Shown: piece by piece, positions 15,534 through 24,236 of the stretch | Position numbering within the stretch: the first letter of the stretch is position 1 | Layout: the number at the start of each line of letters is the position of its first letter | DNA from: a virus | Virus record (IMG/VR): IMGVR_UViG_3300020220_000076 | Span: 1-51,328 of that record | Direction: 5' to 3' (one strand) | Length of the DNA stretch: 51,328 bases | Notes under the pieces: generated by a model | What the model saw: only the letters and a program-made list of their open reading frames with translations | The model's database searches: none | What the model was told of the DNA's origin: nothing | Program-made: the position numbers and the translations under genes

Positions 15534-17230
15534 TATCTATATTCCCACATGTAAGAGTGATCTCCGTATTCATCTACATTCCAAACTTCCAATGGATTGT
15601 GTTCATTTTTAGATCCAGCAAATATCCAGCGATCTCCAGTTTCTTCATCAATTGTGACCATGAAATCATCTAATCCATCCGCAATGAATCCAAAAGGAGA
15701 CATATCCTGTTCAATCTGATTTTTTTGTTCCTCATAAATTCTTTTACGAACATCATTGTCCGTCATTTCTTTGAAATAATCTTGAGCGACCAACCAGGAG
15801 AAAATAACAAGACACATCGCCAAGTCATCGTTACAACCTTCTTCTGCTTCAAAAGAATTGTGTTTTTGAGCGAATGTTGTTAATTCTGAAATAATATCAT
15901 AATCAACTGTCAGTAATTTATCATCTTCCATCAAGGTTTTTAAGTTTGAGCAACCTAATTTCTTTACTGCTGCTGTTGTCCTTACACCAAGTTGAGATTT
16001 TTTACCACTAAATCCAGATCCAACTATTTGACCAGCACGGCCACGCATAGCACACATTAAAATATTATCATACTCAAGATCAAAGTGTAGAATATTTGCT
16101 ACCTGATCTCCAATATCATTAACTTCCACTAATAACCAGGCATCATTATATCCCTTTGCGACCTCATAAATTACACTTGGAAAAAGCATCGGTTTAATTT
16201 CATTGTTACGATATTTTGCTACAACCTTATAAGGAAAATTTGTAATATCAAAAACGATAAATGCTGAATAGTCATTACCAAGTCCACGAGCAACGTCTAC
16301 CGTGATTAGATAATTATTTTCTTCTCTTGGATCTTCATATACATCAAGACCGGCGTTTCGTTTAATAGGATTTTCATAAACGAAATTTCTTAATTTTGCT
16401 GGATTAATTAACGTATTAACAGATCCTAAAAATTCACATTCAAACTCAACCTTAAACTGTTGTTCTGATGTGTTAGCAATCGTCTGTTCCTTCCAGGCAG
16501 CGTCTCTACCAGGCACTTCAGACCAATGCACATCAGTAGGCACATATTCGTTCTTGCCCCTCTCAGAGTCATGCCACATGCGGTAAAAGTGGTTCATACC
16601 GCGTGGTGTGGATACAATGATTACCTTCGTGCTTTGTCCAGAAGAAATAGTAGGATAAACAGAGGCAAAGAAGTCATCAGCAATGTGATTCGGGATGAAA
16701 GCGAACTCGTCAAGAAAGATGACATTATAGGATCCGCCTCGGACAGCAGATGACGAAGTAGAGTTAGATGAAATTTTGGAGCCATTTTCTAATTCCAGAG
16801 ATCCTTTATTCCACGATATGATACCTTGTTGCATCCAACTTGGTAGATTCTCATAAGCAAGTTGTAATCTTCCAAGTAAATCTCTTGCAGTTGATGCTTT
16901 GTTTGCAAGAATGGCAATATTGACATTATCGTTGAATACTGCATAATGTAGTAAATAAGAAACAACAGTTGTAGATTTACCCGTTTGTCTGGGCATCTTA
17001 CAAATGTTGAATCTGTTCTTATGGAAATTATCAATCAATTTCTCTTGAAATGGATACAACTCAAAAGGAACTAGACCGTGATCCAGAGATACAATCTTGA
17101 TATAATTTCTTGCAAAATATACAGGATCTTCTTTACACTTTAAGAACTCAACAACTTGATGTTCGGTGAATTCTATTTGAATGTTGGCTTTTTTGAGCAG
17201 AGGATTGCCAAGATATACATTATCAGTCAT
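15533..17230 (-). CDS. 17: Terminase large subunit gp17
   Basis: Gp17 is the packaging motor and headful nuclease. The 565-aa protein has the ATPase domain with Walker A MPRQTGKSTT (about 79-88), Walker B VIFLDEFAF (about 170-178, Glu175 catalytic) and coupling motif STPRGM (about 207-212). It also has the RNase H-like nuclease domain with TVDVARGLGNDYSAF (Asp312), LLVEVNDIGDQV (about 367-378) and EEGCNDDLAMCLVIF (about 462-476). The two domains are intact and contiguous, with no intron or intein. It is separated from gp16 by two extra genes, unlike T4. A Shine-Dalgarno-like AAGGA lies 14-15 bases upstream. Confidence 0.97.
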   Translation of the reverse strand: MTDNVYLGNPLLKKANIQIEFTEHQVVEFLKCKEDPVYFARNYIKIVSLDHGLVPFELYPFQEKLIDNFHKNRFNICKMPRQTGKSTTVVSYLLHYAVFNDNVNIAILANKASTARDLLGRLQLAYENLPSWMQQGIISWNKGSLELENGSKISSNSTSSSAVRGGSYNVIFLDEFAFIPNHIADDFFASVYPTISSGQSTKVIIVSTPRGMNHFYRMWHDSERGKNEYVPTDVHWSEVPGRDAAWKEQTIANTSEQQFKVEFECEFLGSVNTLINPAKLRNFVYENPIKRNAGLDVYEDPREENNYLITVDVARGLGNDYSAFIVFDITNFPYKVVAKYRNNEIKPMLFPSVIYEVAKGYNDAWLLVEVNDIGDQVANILHFDLEYDNILMCAMRGRAGQIVGSGFSGKKSQLGVRTTAAVKKLGCSNLKTLMEDDKLLTVDYDIISELTTFAQKHNSFEAEEGCNDDLAMCLVIFSWLVAQDYFKEMTDNDVRKRIYEEQKNQIEQDMSPFGFIADGLDDFMVTIDEETGDRWIFAGSKNEHNPLEVWNVDEYGDHSYMWEYR

Positions 17231-17241
17231 AAAATGTTTTT

Positions 17242-17520
17242 TTATCCTTGATACACTACAGAAGTTGCGTAAATATCATTTCCACTATCGACAGATATAA
17301 TATTAGTTCTTTCTTTTTTCATTAATAAAAATGATTCGGACGGCATATAAACTGTTCCAACAGTGACTCCAGCACCAGTTTTTTCAATTACATAGTGATT
17401 TCCAGATCCAGTATGTTGAATTAAAACATACTGTGCTCCAAGTCCATTAATATCTGAAACTGTCGTTCCTATTCCTGATAATTGTTGAGAGTTTCCTAAA
17501 ATTTTAATAGGTCCGTTCAT
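17242..17520 (-). CDS. Small probable structural protein between gp16 and gp17
   Basis: I do not recognise this 92-aa protein. It is beta-rich: an N-terminal GPIKILGNSQQLSGIGTTVS, then QYVLIQHTGSGNHYVIEKTG, VTVGTVYMPSESFLLMKKER and a final DIYATSVVYQG. The pattern of an unremarkable beta sandwich with SESFLLMKK resembles small head- or fibre-associated proteins of marine myoviruses. The ATG shares one base with the stop of the 716-aa gene and it ends 11 bases before gp17, so the three are co-transcribed. Confidence 0.65.
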   Translation of the reverse strand: MNGPIKILGNSQQLSGIGTTVSDINGLGAQYVLIQHTGSGNHYVIEKTGAGVTVGTVYMPSESFLLMKKERTNIISVDSGNDIYATSVVYQG

Positions 17521-19670
17521 TAATTACAGTTCCAACGACGGAGGGCTTTGTTGATTCTTGAATCTGGGTCTCTTGCAGTTTTTGCTGAAGTTAATTTTTT
17601 TTTCATTCCACCCATTCTTGAACAGAATGATTTGCGACGAGATGCTCTTTTACCAGTTGGATTTTTTTCAGTTACAGCAGTTTTAAGTTTTGAACCTGGA
17701 TTCTCACGACGATATGCTTTTACAGCGGCAGGACTTAATCCATCAGTTTTATCTTTACGATTGACTTTTTGCCAATCCTCACTTAAACCCATTTCTGCTC
17801 TCCAGTTAGAGAATCCTTCTGCTTTAACACAATTTGGATATCTCTTACCAAACATCGTCTTCATACCTTTTTTCTTATAACCAGGCCAGCACTTTTCATC
17901 AATAACTTCACCCTCTGGTTCAAAGTGAGCAACTTGTGTTTTTGTTTCTTTTTTAGCAAGAGGTAATTTTACTCCTGGTTTTTTAATTTTTTTAATTAAT
18001 TGGATAGGAACTTCATCTCCTTTTTCTTGTGGAAGAATTGGATATTTGTATGTTGGTTTTGCATTAGGAATTGTAAAACTAACTTCTTCTCTCACACCAC
18101 GATATATTTGTGCTGCTTGTCTAAGAGCATTTATTTTCTGATCATTTGGTAAATTTCTTCTTCCTGTAGATTTAATTGCAACACTGAATCTTTCAATATT
18201 TTTTTCATCTGCTGGAATGCTAGTATCAGAAACCTGTTCTTTCATTTCACCACTATCAACATAATCTGCCGCAGTATCAAGATAATCTGCTGCTTTAGTA
18301 ATCTTTGATTGAACCCATGCCTCAATGTTACCTTCACCTTTCATTTTTTTACGAAGTCTTTTTGCAGCAGAAATGATTGTTGAAAGTTCAGAGCGAGCCA
18401 TTGAATACTCATGGTCATACCCTTCGGGCATATTACCAGGATGTGGTGTATTTGGTGTGTATTTTTTCCCTAAGTTCATTGGGAGTGAATATGTATCCCA
18501 GAACTTTGGGCCATATCTACATTCTTCTCTGGTTTCATTTTTTTCACATTTAGGGCAATAGCGAATCATTCCAATTGCTTCCGACAGTGGATCTCTTGAT
18601 TTTATATCTATTGATTCCGACTTATTTCCCCAGTTTGCCGCGCCAACTCTACGACACTTGACTAATGCTCCAGAGGCATATGCAGAGGGCCAGACGCTAT
18701 ATCTTGACTTGACCTTATGGTAACAGGCATCCTTTGTACCACTACCCTTACCTGGTTTATCTTTTGCTTCTTGTAAATCAAATTCTTCTTTCATTTTTTT
18801 TCTTTTCTTTCTTGGGGAATCGGTAGAAACATAAGTTGGTCTTGCAGCACCTGACTTTTGTTGTTGTCCTGGATCTGCTTTTTTCTTTCTTCTTGCAGCA
18901 GACAATCTTTCTGCTTTAGTCATACTTGCTCTTTTGGAAGAAGAAACGCATTTAGGAACTCCTTCTCCAGGTTCATCACTTGCACAAGTTCCACCCGTAA
19001 CAACATTTACCCAACCACGCTTACCACCCTTTGATTTGGATTTACCAAACCAGTCACGGAGACCTTCTTCAGATATACTAGAACCATTTCCATTTCCATT
19101 AGAACCATTACCTTCAGAATCATCTTCCTTATCAAGCATACCATCACGACCTATCACATATCCAGTAGGAATTGGTTTACACTTTTTATCTGTATAGCAA
19201 TAATAGTTTCCTGGTTTGCACCTATTTTTGTTTTTTTCCTCGTTCATTTCTTCTGTTTTCTTTTTCATTGAGTTAATAAATTTTCTAAAAATAGCAGCTT
19301 CAGAAGTCTTTCTCATCACTCTTGCTCTTTGTTCCATCGCAATTGCTGCTTGAATTTTATGAGCATGAGATCTTCCAGAATTTTTTATTTTAGAGACACT
19401 TTGTTTTGCAGTTGCAGCATCCTTAAATCCCAATCCGTGAATTGTTCCTTTTGGATCTTCATCTGTATAGAGATCAGAGTGTTTATCAGACTTATCTGGT
19501 TGTCCTGGTTTCTTTGGAATACGAGGATCGTTCATTTCATTGAAAGGTGATTTTGATTTAGTCTCTTCACCCTTTGCTCTTTTTTTACGAGCAGCACAAT
19601 GAGCTTTCTGAGAAAATCCACTAGGATTATCGCAGTTTATTGATCTTTTATATTTGTCAGACCAACTCAT
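17520..19670 (-). CDS. Large basic multi-module protein between the terminase genes
   Basis: The 716-aa, Lys/Arg-rich protein is a chain of short Cys- or Lys-rich modules. They are NCDNPSGFSQKAHC (12-25); a GTIHGLGF...HAHKIQAAIAMEQRA block (75-116); CKPGNYYCYTDKKCKP (151-166); a GWVNVVTGGTC...KAERLSAARRKKK block resembling DUF5872 (219-264); CYHKVKSRYSVWPSAYASGA (316-335), then KCRRVGAANWGN; CPKC...EEC (372-383); and AWVQSKITKAADYLDTAADY (451-470). The C-terminal block GLSPAAVKAYRRENPGSKLK (644-663) through KSFCSRMGGMKKK and RINKALRRWNC resembles DUF6321. No enzyme motif is visible. A DNA-associated internal virion or packaging role is inference. An imperfect late box TCTAAATA (19701-19694) and AAGGAG precede it. 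Confidence 0.85.
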   Translation of the reverse strand: MSWSDKYKRSINCDNPSGFSQKAHCAARKKRAKGEETKSKSPFNEMNDPRIPKKPGQPDKSDKHSDLYTDEDPKGTIHGLGFKDAATAKQSVSKIKNSGRSHAHKIQAAIAMEQRARVMRKTSEAAIFRKFINSMKKKTEEMNEEKNKNRCKPGNYYCYTDKKCKPIPTGYVIGRDGMLDKEDDSEGNGSNGNGNGSSISEEGLRDWFGKSKSKGGKRGWVNVVTGGTCASDEPGEGVPKCVSSSKRASMTKAERLSAARRKKKADPGQQQKSGAARPTYVSTDSPRKKRKKMKEEFDLQEAKDKPGKGSGTKDACYHKVKSRYSVWPSAYASGALVKCRRVGAANWGNKSESIDIKSRDPLSEAIGMIRYCPKCEKNETREECRYGPKFWDTYSLPMNLGKKYTPNTPHPGNMPEGYDHEYSMARSELSTIISAAKRLRKKMKGEGNIEAWVQSKITKAADYLDTAADYVDSGEMKEQVSDTSIPADEKNIERFSVAIKSTGRRNLPNDQKINALRQAAQIYRGVREEVSFTIPNAKPTYKYPILPQEKGDEVPIQLIKKIKKPGVKLPLAKKETKTQVAHFEPEGEVIDEKCWPGYKKKGMKTMFGKRYPNCVKAEGFSNWRAEMGLSEDWQKVNRKDKTDGLSPAAVKAYRRENPGSKLKTAVTEKNPTGKRASRRKSFCSRMGGMKKKLTSAKTARDPDSRINKALRRWNCN

Positions 19671-19682
19671 TAGAAATAAGAA

Positions 19683-20105
19683 CTACTCCTTATTATTTAG
19701 AAAACCTTGTTTGAGTAGTTTTGATAATTCAGAAGTTGATCCCACAAAAACAGCATTATTAGTCACATTATTTGTGGTTTTATTAGAATCTTCTTCAACA
19801 TCTTTTAATTTCTTTTGTAAATCTATAAGTTTATCAGTTACATCCCCAACCGATTTAATAAGTTGACCAGCTACCTCATATGCTCTTGGAGAACCACCCT
19901 CTCCAGCAAGTTCCATTATTCCATTTATTGCCTCTTGCCCCTTTTCAATTAATGAATACAAATTTGCACGAGTATACTCATAATCTTTTTTTATATCATC
20001 AGATTTTAATGGGGATATTGTCAACTCTTCTTTGACTTTATCTACCCCAATAATGCTACTTTCAATATTCAGAGTTTCATTTAATTTTTCATAACTATTT
20101 TTCAT
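19683..20105 (-). CDS. 16: Terminase small subunit gp16
   Basis: Gp16 recognises phage DNA and regulates gp17 during packaging initiation. The 140-aa protein has the family layout: a variable N terminus, a central helical hairpin for oligomerisation (DYEYTRANLYSLIEKGQEAINGIMELA, then SPRAYEVAGQLIKSVGDVTDKLIDLQKKLK) and a short C-terminal segment NNAVFVGSTSELSKLLKQG. T4 gp16 is 164 aa. It starts two bases after the gp15 stop. The call rests on the AYEV..QLIK..gdvtdkLidLqkkl pattern and the position next to gp15. Confidence 0.9.
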   Translation of the reverse strand: MKNSYEKLNETLNIESSIIGVDKVKEELTISPLKSDDIKKDYEYTRANLYSLIEKGQEAINGIMELAGEGGSPRAYEVAGQLIKSVGDVTDKLIDLQKKLKDVEEDSNKTTNNVTNNAVFVGSTSELSKLLKQGFLNNKE

Positions 20106-20107
20106 AA

Positions 20108-20905
20108 TTAAATATCTTTTTGCTGAGTTGGACTATATTCTTTACCATCAAAGAACATTTCAATAGATTCGTTAAATCCAAAATCATCATCTGGTGCAGC
20201 ATTAATGGGATCTGGAACAACGGTATATCTCATTTCTCTCTTAGCAGTTGAAGTTTCAGTTCCAGTATAATAATCAACTTGTACCTTACGAATTAATCCT
20301 TCAGTGCTTTCGGCAATTGGTCCAAAGAGATATGTCTTTGCAGTAAAGTTAAATGTATATATTAAAATTCTTCTGGTTGAAAAATCACCTTCATAATCAT
20401 CAGTAAAGGTAACACTATCTAAAACAACTGGAATATCCCTTTTTTCTCCAATTGAATTAACTAAATCTACAGTTAAATTAAAAGATGGTTGAAAATATGG
20501 TAAAACTTGCTCAACAATTTGTAAAGCATCATCCTGCACTTTACTCATTAAATTTAATTGAAATCCAATATTATATGGAACTGGTAAATAAACTTTTTTT
20601 AAATTTGAACCATCTAAAGTTTTAAAAGTTTGAGTTACATTTGCTTTTCTAGTTGCATCATATTGAATTGAAGTCATTTCAAATGCCATTCTTGGCAAAG
20701 TCATAGCAATTGGTTTATTCAATTCTGGTTGCTGCTCTATTCTGGCAAGAAACTTTTGAATTGGTCCATATGCCAAAGGAACTTTTATTTCGCTGATATT
20801 ATTATCATCTGAATCTTTATGTTTAATGTAAATTTCATTAAACAAAGTTCCAAATGCAATAACAGTTTTTCTTATAATTTGATGGTAATAGTAAGTTCCT
20901 AACAT
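20108..20905 (-). CDS. 15: Tail terminator / sheath stabiliser gp15
   Basis: Gp15 caps the completed tail and joins it to the neck. The 265-aa length is close to T4 gp15 (272 aa). Recognisable stretches are MLGTYYYHQIIRKTVIAFGTLFNEIYIKH, VPLAYGPIQKFLARIEQ, IAMTLPRMAFEMTSIQYDA, YLPVPYNIGFQLNLMSKVQDDALQIVEQVLPYFQPSFNLTV and RRILIYTFNFTAKTYLFGPI, all typical of the family. The ATG overlaps the gp14 stop by one base (TAATG), fitting the T4 neck order gp13-gp14-gp15. Confidence 0.95.
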   Translation of the reverse strand: MLGTYYYHQIIRKTVIAFGTLFNEIYIKHKDSDDNNISEIKVPLAYGPIQKFLARIEQQPELNKPIAMTLPRMAFEMTSIQYDATRKANVTQTFKTLDGSNLKKVYLPVPYNIGFQLNLMSKVQDDALQIVEQVLPYFQPSFNLTVDLVNSIGEKRDIPVVLDSVTFTDDYEGDFSTRRILIYTFNFTAKTYLFGPIAESTEGLIRKVQVDYYTGTETSTAKREMRYTVVPDPINAAPDDDFGFNESIEMFFDGKEYSPTQQKDI

Positions 20906-22296
20906 TAGAATGTGCCGAATGGATTAGACTCTGAAAAATCTATAATATTATCCGCTTCTGTTTCAATTTGGGTATTTTCACTATATTTATCATATTCATC
21001 CCAAGTATTATATGAAGATACTGCGTATGTGGCGCTAGACGCTGCTCCAACAATTAATTCACCTTTGTAAAATCCTTTTTTAGATGCATCATTGATAAAT
21101 GATACTTTAAGAACTTTTGTATCTTTGTCCCAAGATTTAACTCTTCCCGTAGTACCTGAAATTGATCCAGTAATAATTTCATTAAATTTATAAGTACCAA
21201 TTCCAGATATAATTGCTGGATTTCCAATTGTAACCGTTGGTGCCACTGTATAACCAACTCCAGAATTAATGATTCTGATTGAAGATATAGATTGATCAGT
21301 ACCCACTATTGCTTTTCCTATACCAGTTGTTCCTACTCCAACATTACCAACAATCGTAACCGTTGGTGATGTTGCATATCCAGATCCATTATTAGTGATT
21401 GTAAAGTTTGTAATACCTTTTAGTGTAGTTTCAATTGCACAAGTGGATGAAGCACCTACTCCACCACCTCCAGTAATATTAATAGTTGGTGCCTCAGTAT
21501 ATCCAGCTCCAGAATTTGTTAATTCTATCGCAAGTATTGATCTAATGCCTGCTCTAGATGTAGTTATAGCAACTGCTTGAGCATTAATTCCTCCAGCTGG
21601 AGCAGTTGATATTGAAACTGTTGGAGATGAAGTATATCCAGATCCATCGTTGTTTAAATATATTTGACGAATGTAACCACTATGAATTCCTGCAATTGCT
21701 GTTGCTGTAACTCCAATACCTATAAGTTGTAAAGTAGTAATATAACCTTCATCTTGAACTTGAGTATCAATTTCATCAATTGTAGTATCAATAACTTCAT
21801 CTTCATACTCAAATAATTCGCATTTCAATTCATAAACATATAGTTTACCTAATTGATAAAAATTAACTTCATGTTCGACAAATTTAACTTCAAAAAGTCT
21901 TTGCCCTAAAGGAAAATAAACTAAATCACCCTCTCTAGGTCTAGATGCAAGAACAATTTCATCATTATCTAAAGCATCTAAGAATGGAGAAATAAAATCT
22001 TCAAATCTTTCTTTAGATATAACTAAACTTAATTCATCCTTTAAACTCATTCCAAACTTTGTTAAAATATCTCCTTGACCAGTATATCCATCATAATTAT
22101 TGACATATGCTTCAATCGCAAAATTATCATTAAATTTTGATGACGATATTTCTTTAAGAATAGTTTGCTTTTTAACAAATTTTCTTGGAATATAAATTAC
22201 ATCAATTCCATAAATTTTTAGTTGTTCATTGATTAGATCTTGAACTAGTCTCTGTTCTCCAGAAGATCCTTGTAAGAAAAATGGATTAAGTGCCAT
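20905..22296 (-). CDS. 14: Neck protein gp14 with a four-repeat beta insertion
   Basis: Gp14 and gp13 form the neck below the portal. The first ~185 residues (NPFFLQGSSGEQRLVQDLINEQLKIYGIDVIYIPRKFV, LASRPREGDLVYFPLGQRLFEVKFVEH, FYQLGKLYVYELKCELFEYEDE) and the C-terminal tail match gp14. At 463 aa it is far longer than T4 gp14 (256 aa). The excess is an insertion of four tandem GSGYTSSPTVSI-type repeats at about residues 217, 262, 303 and 346, with a 41-45 residue period. The same repeat occurs in gp8, the DUF4815 protein and the gp7-like protein. Confidence 0.93.
   Translation of the reverse strand: MALNPFFLQGSSGEQRLVQDLINEQLKIYGIDVIYIPRKFVKKQTILKEISSSKFNDNFAIEAYVNNYDGYTGQGDILTKFGMSLKDELSLVISKERFEDFISPFLDALDNDEIVLASRPREGDLVYFPLGQRLFEVKFVEHEVNFYQLGKLYVYELKCELFEYEDEVIDTTIDEIDTQVQDEGYITTLQLIGIGVTATAIAGIHSGYIRQIYLNNDGSGYTSSPTVSISTAPAGGINAQAVAITTSRAGIRSILAIELTNSGAGYTEAPTINITGGGGVGASSTCAIETTLKGITNFTITNNGSGYATSPTVTIVGNVGVGTTGIGKAIVGTDQSISSIRIINSGVGYTVAPTVTIGNPAIISGIGTYKFNEIITGSISGTTGRVKSWDKDTKVLKVSFINDASKKGFYKGELIVGAASSATYAVSSYNTWDEYDKYSENTQIETEADNIIDFSESNPFGTF
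21217..21684 (-). repeat. Four-copy GxGYxxxPTVxI repeat block inside gp14
   Basis: The gp14 insertion encodes DGSGYTSSPTVSIS, NSGAGYTEAPTINITG, NNGSGYATSPTVTIV and NSGVGYTVAPTVTIG. Each copy is preceded by an (I/L)xxIxI strand and followed by a Gly-rich stretch. The regular period suggests a stack of small beta units projecting from the neck. Confidence 0.8.
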
Positions 22297-22298
22297 TA

Positions 22299-23141
22299 TT
22301 ATCCAATAAAATCGTAAGGTGGAAGTTCATAGTCCATGGACATTCTTTCTCTAATATTCTCTAACTCTCTTTCAGCATCCTCATATAATTCTCTACCATT
22401 AAGTTCAATTCCACCAGGGAGTTTTACTCCTCTGAATTTAATTAAATTTTGCCCCCATTGTTTTTTCATTAATGCAGTTAAATATTTTTTCAAAAAACTA
22501 TCATTGTAAACTTTAGTAAAATCATTTGGATCTAAAATTCTGTAACAATCGATAACTATAAAAGAATCTGCTTTTTGAGCCGCCCATTCAATATCAAGAT
22601 ACATTCTATTTTGTCTTTTATTAAATCTAATTTGTTTATCAGTAGTCAAAAGAAAATCTATATCCTCTAAATATGTCTTTACCATTGCATACTGTAAAAG
22701 TTCAACAGAATTGAAGTAATAAAGATCGTTCAAAAATAACTGATACTTAATACTAAACATTCCTCCAGAAATAGAACTAGTATCAAATTTAAATACTTTT
22801 TCAATACCAATTACTGAATCTGGAACTTGAATATAATTGGCAGTTTCATAAAAATTAAAAGAAGTTGTTCCTACTCCTACTATATTTGAAGATCCTGTTG
22901 TGGTTACAATACCAACACCATTAGTTCCTTTAGATTTACCTCTATCAATATCTTGCTGCGTTATCTTATATTTAAGATACATTCTTTCAACACCATCAAA
23001 GTGCCTTTCATGAAAGTATTGTAAGGCATCATCAACTAAATCATCTATTTGGTCATCATCCAAATTAATTTCTAGTACTGGAGCGCCCAAACGCCTTAAA
23101 CAATAATCGACAAGTTGTTGCCTAGATGCTGGTTTAGACAT
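22299..23141 (-). CDS. 13: Neck protein gp13
   Basis: Gp13 is the neck protein contacting the portal and gp14. I choose ATG 23141 (MSKPASRQQLVDYCLRRLGAP, 280 aa), which overlaps the upstream stop as TAATG; a longer frame would need TTG 23174. Family stretches are EINLDDDQIDDLVDDALQYFHERHFDGVERMYLKYKIT, IQVPDSVIGIEKVFKFDT, YYFNSVELLQYAMVKTYLEDIDFLLTTDKQIRFNKRQNRMYLDIEW and VYNDSFLKKYLTALMKKQWGQNLIKF. T4 gp13 is 309 aa. Confidence 0.95.
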   Translation of the reverse strand: MSKPASRQQLVDYCLRRLGAPVLEINLDDDQIDDLVDDALQYFHERHFDGVERMYLKYKITQQDIDRGKSKGTNGVGIVTTTGSSNIVGVGTTSFNFYETANYIQVPDSVIGIEKVFKFDTSSISGGMFSIKYQLFLNDLYYFNSVELLQYAMVKTYLEDIDFLLTTDKQIRFNKRQNRMYLDIEWAAQKADSFIVIDCYRILDPNDFTKVYNDSFLKKYLTALMKKQWGQNLIKFRGVKLPGGIELNGRELYEDAERELENIRERMSMDYELPPYDFIG

Positions 23142-23692
23142 TAGTATGAGCCTCCATCGATGACATTGGACCAAATAGGAATACCAGAGTTATCTGTTGT
23201 AAGTATGTAGTTAGTATAATCAATACTAGAACTTGTTGATCCTGTAGAGACCATTAATCCCGATGAATTAAAATATGCGACTCCATTAGTATATGATGGA
23301 GTGTAATAAAATGTATTTACTGTAGATATACCAGCAATTAAATTATTAGTTGATATAATACCAGTTACAATTGCATTTCTAGCAATAAATTCATCAAAAC
23401 GAAGATCATCCTGTATATAAAGATCTCCGTTAATATATACATCACTTAGAAATGTTGCAATCCCAATAAATGTTGATACACCAGCGACACTTAACCGGTT
23501 GGCAAAGAGTGTTGATTGGAATGTACTGACACCAACATGATTTGATACTCCAGAAACACTTAACTGTGTTACTGAGGCTATTCCACCAATTACATTTTTT
23601 GCAATTTCTGATCTACCTCCCGCAGCTCCAGAAACACTAGAAATAATTTTTACAGTATTTTGTTGCCCAACTCTAACTTTAATATCTGCCAT
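23141..23692 (-). CDS. Repeat-containing structural (fibre-like) protein
   Basis: The 183-aa protein contains a short-period repeat around SVSGVSNHVGVSTFQSTLF, then SVAGVSTFIGIATFLSDVY, then NGDLYIQDDLRFDEFIARN. The GVSTFxGxxTF pattern is common in fibre and structural proteins of marine T4-like phages and suggests a trimeric beta structure. The C terminus (FYYTPSYTNGVAYFNSSG, then NYILTTDNSGIPIWSNVIDG) resembles a fibre tip. It lies upstream of gp13, where T4 has fibritin (wac), but I see no fibritin-like coiled coil. It overlaps both neighbours by one base. Confidence 0.72.
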   Translation of the reverse strand: MADIKVRVGQQNTVKIISSVSGAAGGRSEIAKNVIGGIASVTQLSVSGVSNHVGVSTFQSTLFANRLSVAGVSTFIGIATFLSDVYINGDLYIQDDLRFDEFIARNAIVTGIISTNNLIAGISTVNTFYYTPSYTNGVAYFNSSGLMVSTGSTSSSIDYTNYILTTDNSGIPIWSNVIDGGSY

Positions 23693-24033
23693 TATCGGGT
23701 AACTCCCTCTGTTACGAGAACCATTCCCTCAATAACTCTATTTTTTGTTCCAAAATCATCAGTAATTACTACATCATAAACATATCTTCCAGGTTTTAAA
23801 CTAGTTGTTTGTGTAGAAGTTAGAGATATTGATATTTTTCCATCAGATGGTACGATAATTTCAGCAGTAAAATTTGTAGATGATGAACTACCATACCACT
23901 TTCTCATTTGAGATTCTACAGTATATCCATTTAAATCAAAAACAGAATTTGTTTCTGACCCCTCTAAAGTGAAAGATTGAGTAAAATCACTGCCAGCATT
24001 AATCACTAAATTATTGACATATACTGCTGCCAT
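23692..24033 (-). CDS. Small beta-sandwich structural protein
   Basis: The 113-aa protein begins AAVYVNNLVINAGSDFTQSFTLEGSE, then LNGYTVESQMRKWYGS, then SISLTSTQTTSLKPGRYVYDVVITDDFG and IEGMVLVTEGVTR. The sequence 'GxDFxxxFTL...lxGYtxxxQmRk...tsxLkpGrYvYDvv' is a recurrent module of phage upper-baseplate or fibre-associated proteins. Position among tail and neck genes agrees. A perfect late box lies at 24064-24057, so this gene probably heads a late unit running through gp13-gp17. Confidence 0.75.
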   Translation of the reverse strand: MAAVYVNNLVINAGSDFTQSFTLEGSETNSVFDLNGYTVESQMRKWYGSSSSTNFTAEIIVPSDGKISISLTSTQTTSLKPGRYVYDVVITDDFGTKNRVIEGMVLVTEGVTR

Positions 24034-24056
24034 CTATCTTTTAATATCCTACTTTT

Positions 24057-24064
24057 TATTTATA
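24057..24064 (-). promoter_or_regulatory. Late promoter before the neck gene cluster
   Basis: A perfect TATAAATA lies at 24064-24057 and contains the TAA stop of the upstream 58-aa gene. The leader to ATG 24033 would be about 17 bases. It is well placed to drive the 113-aa, 183-aa, gp13, gp14, gp15 and gp16 genes, which are linked by one-base overlaps or short gaps. Confidence 0.78.
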
Positions 24065-24236
24065 TTCCAAGATTACCTAAAAATCCTATAACTTCTTGTT
24101 GTTTTAGGTACAATTTGCAATATAGTTTTGCAAATTTTTTAAGATCTTCCAAATCTAAAGTATCAATGGCTCTTGAATGTTTTTCATACTCAAATAGTTT
24201 ATTCATTGATTCTAAACTAATTTCATTTGGATCCAT
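24060..24236 (-). CDS. Small conserved-looking hypothetical protein (58 aa)
   Basis: This gene encodes 58 aa starting MDPNEISLESMNKLFEYEKH and ending KLYLKQQEVIGFLGNLGI, mostly helical. A strong Shine-Dalgarno sequence AAAGGAG lies seven bases before the ATG, and the start overlaps the preceding 66-aa gene by 14 bases, so I regard it as real. The function is not recognised. It sits between the baseplate genes and the neck cluster, and its stop lies inside the late promoter for the 113-aa gene. Confidence 0.75.
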   Translation of the reverse strand: MDPNEISLESMNKLFEYEKHSRAIDTLDLEDLKKFAKLYCKLYLKQQEVIGFLGNLGI

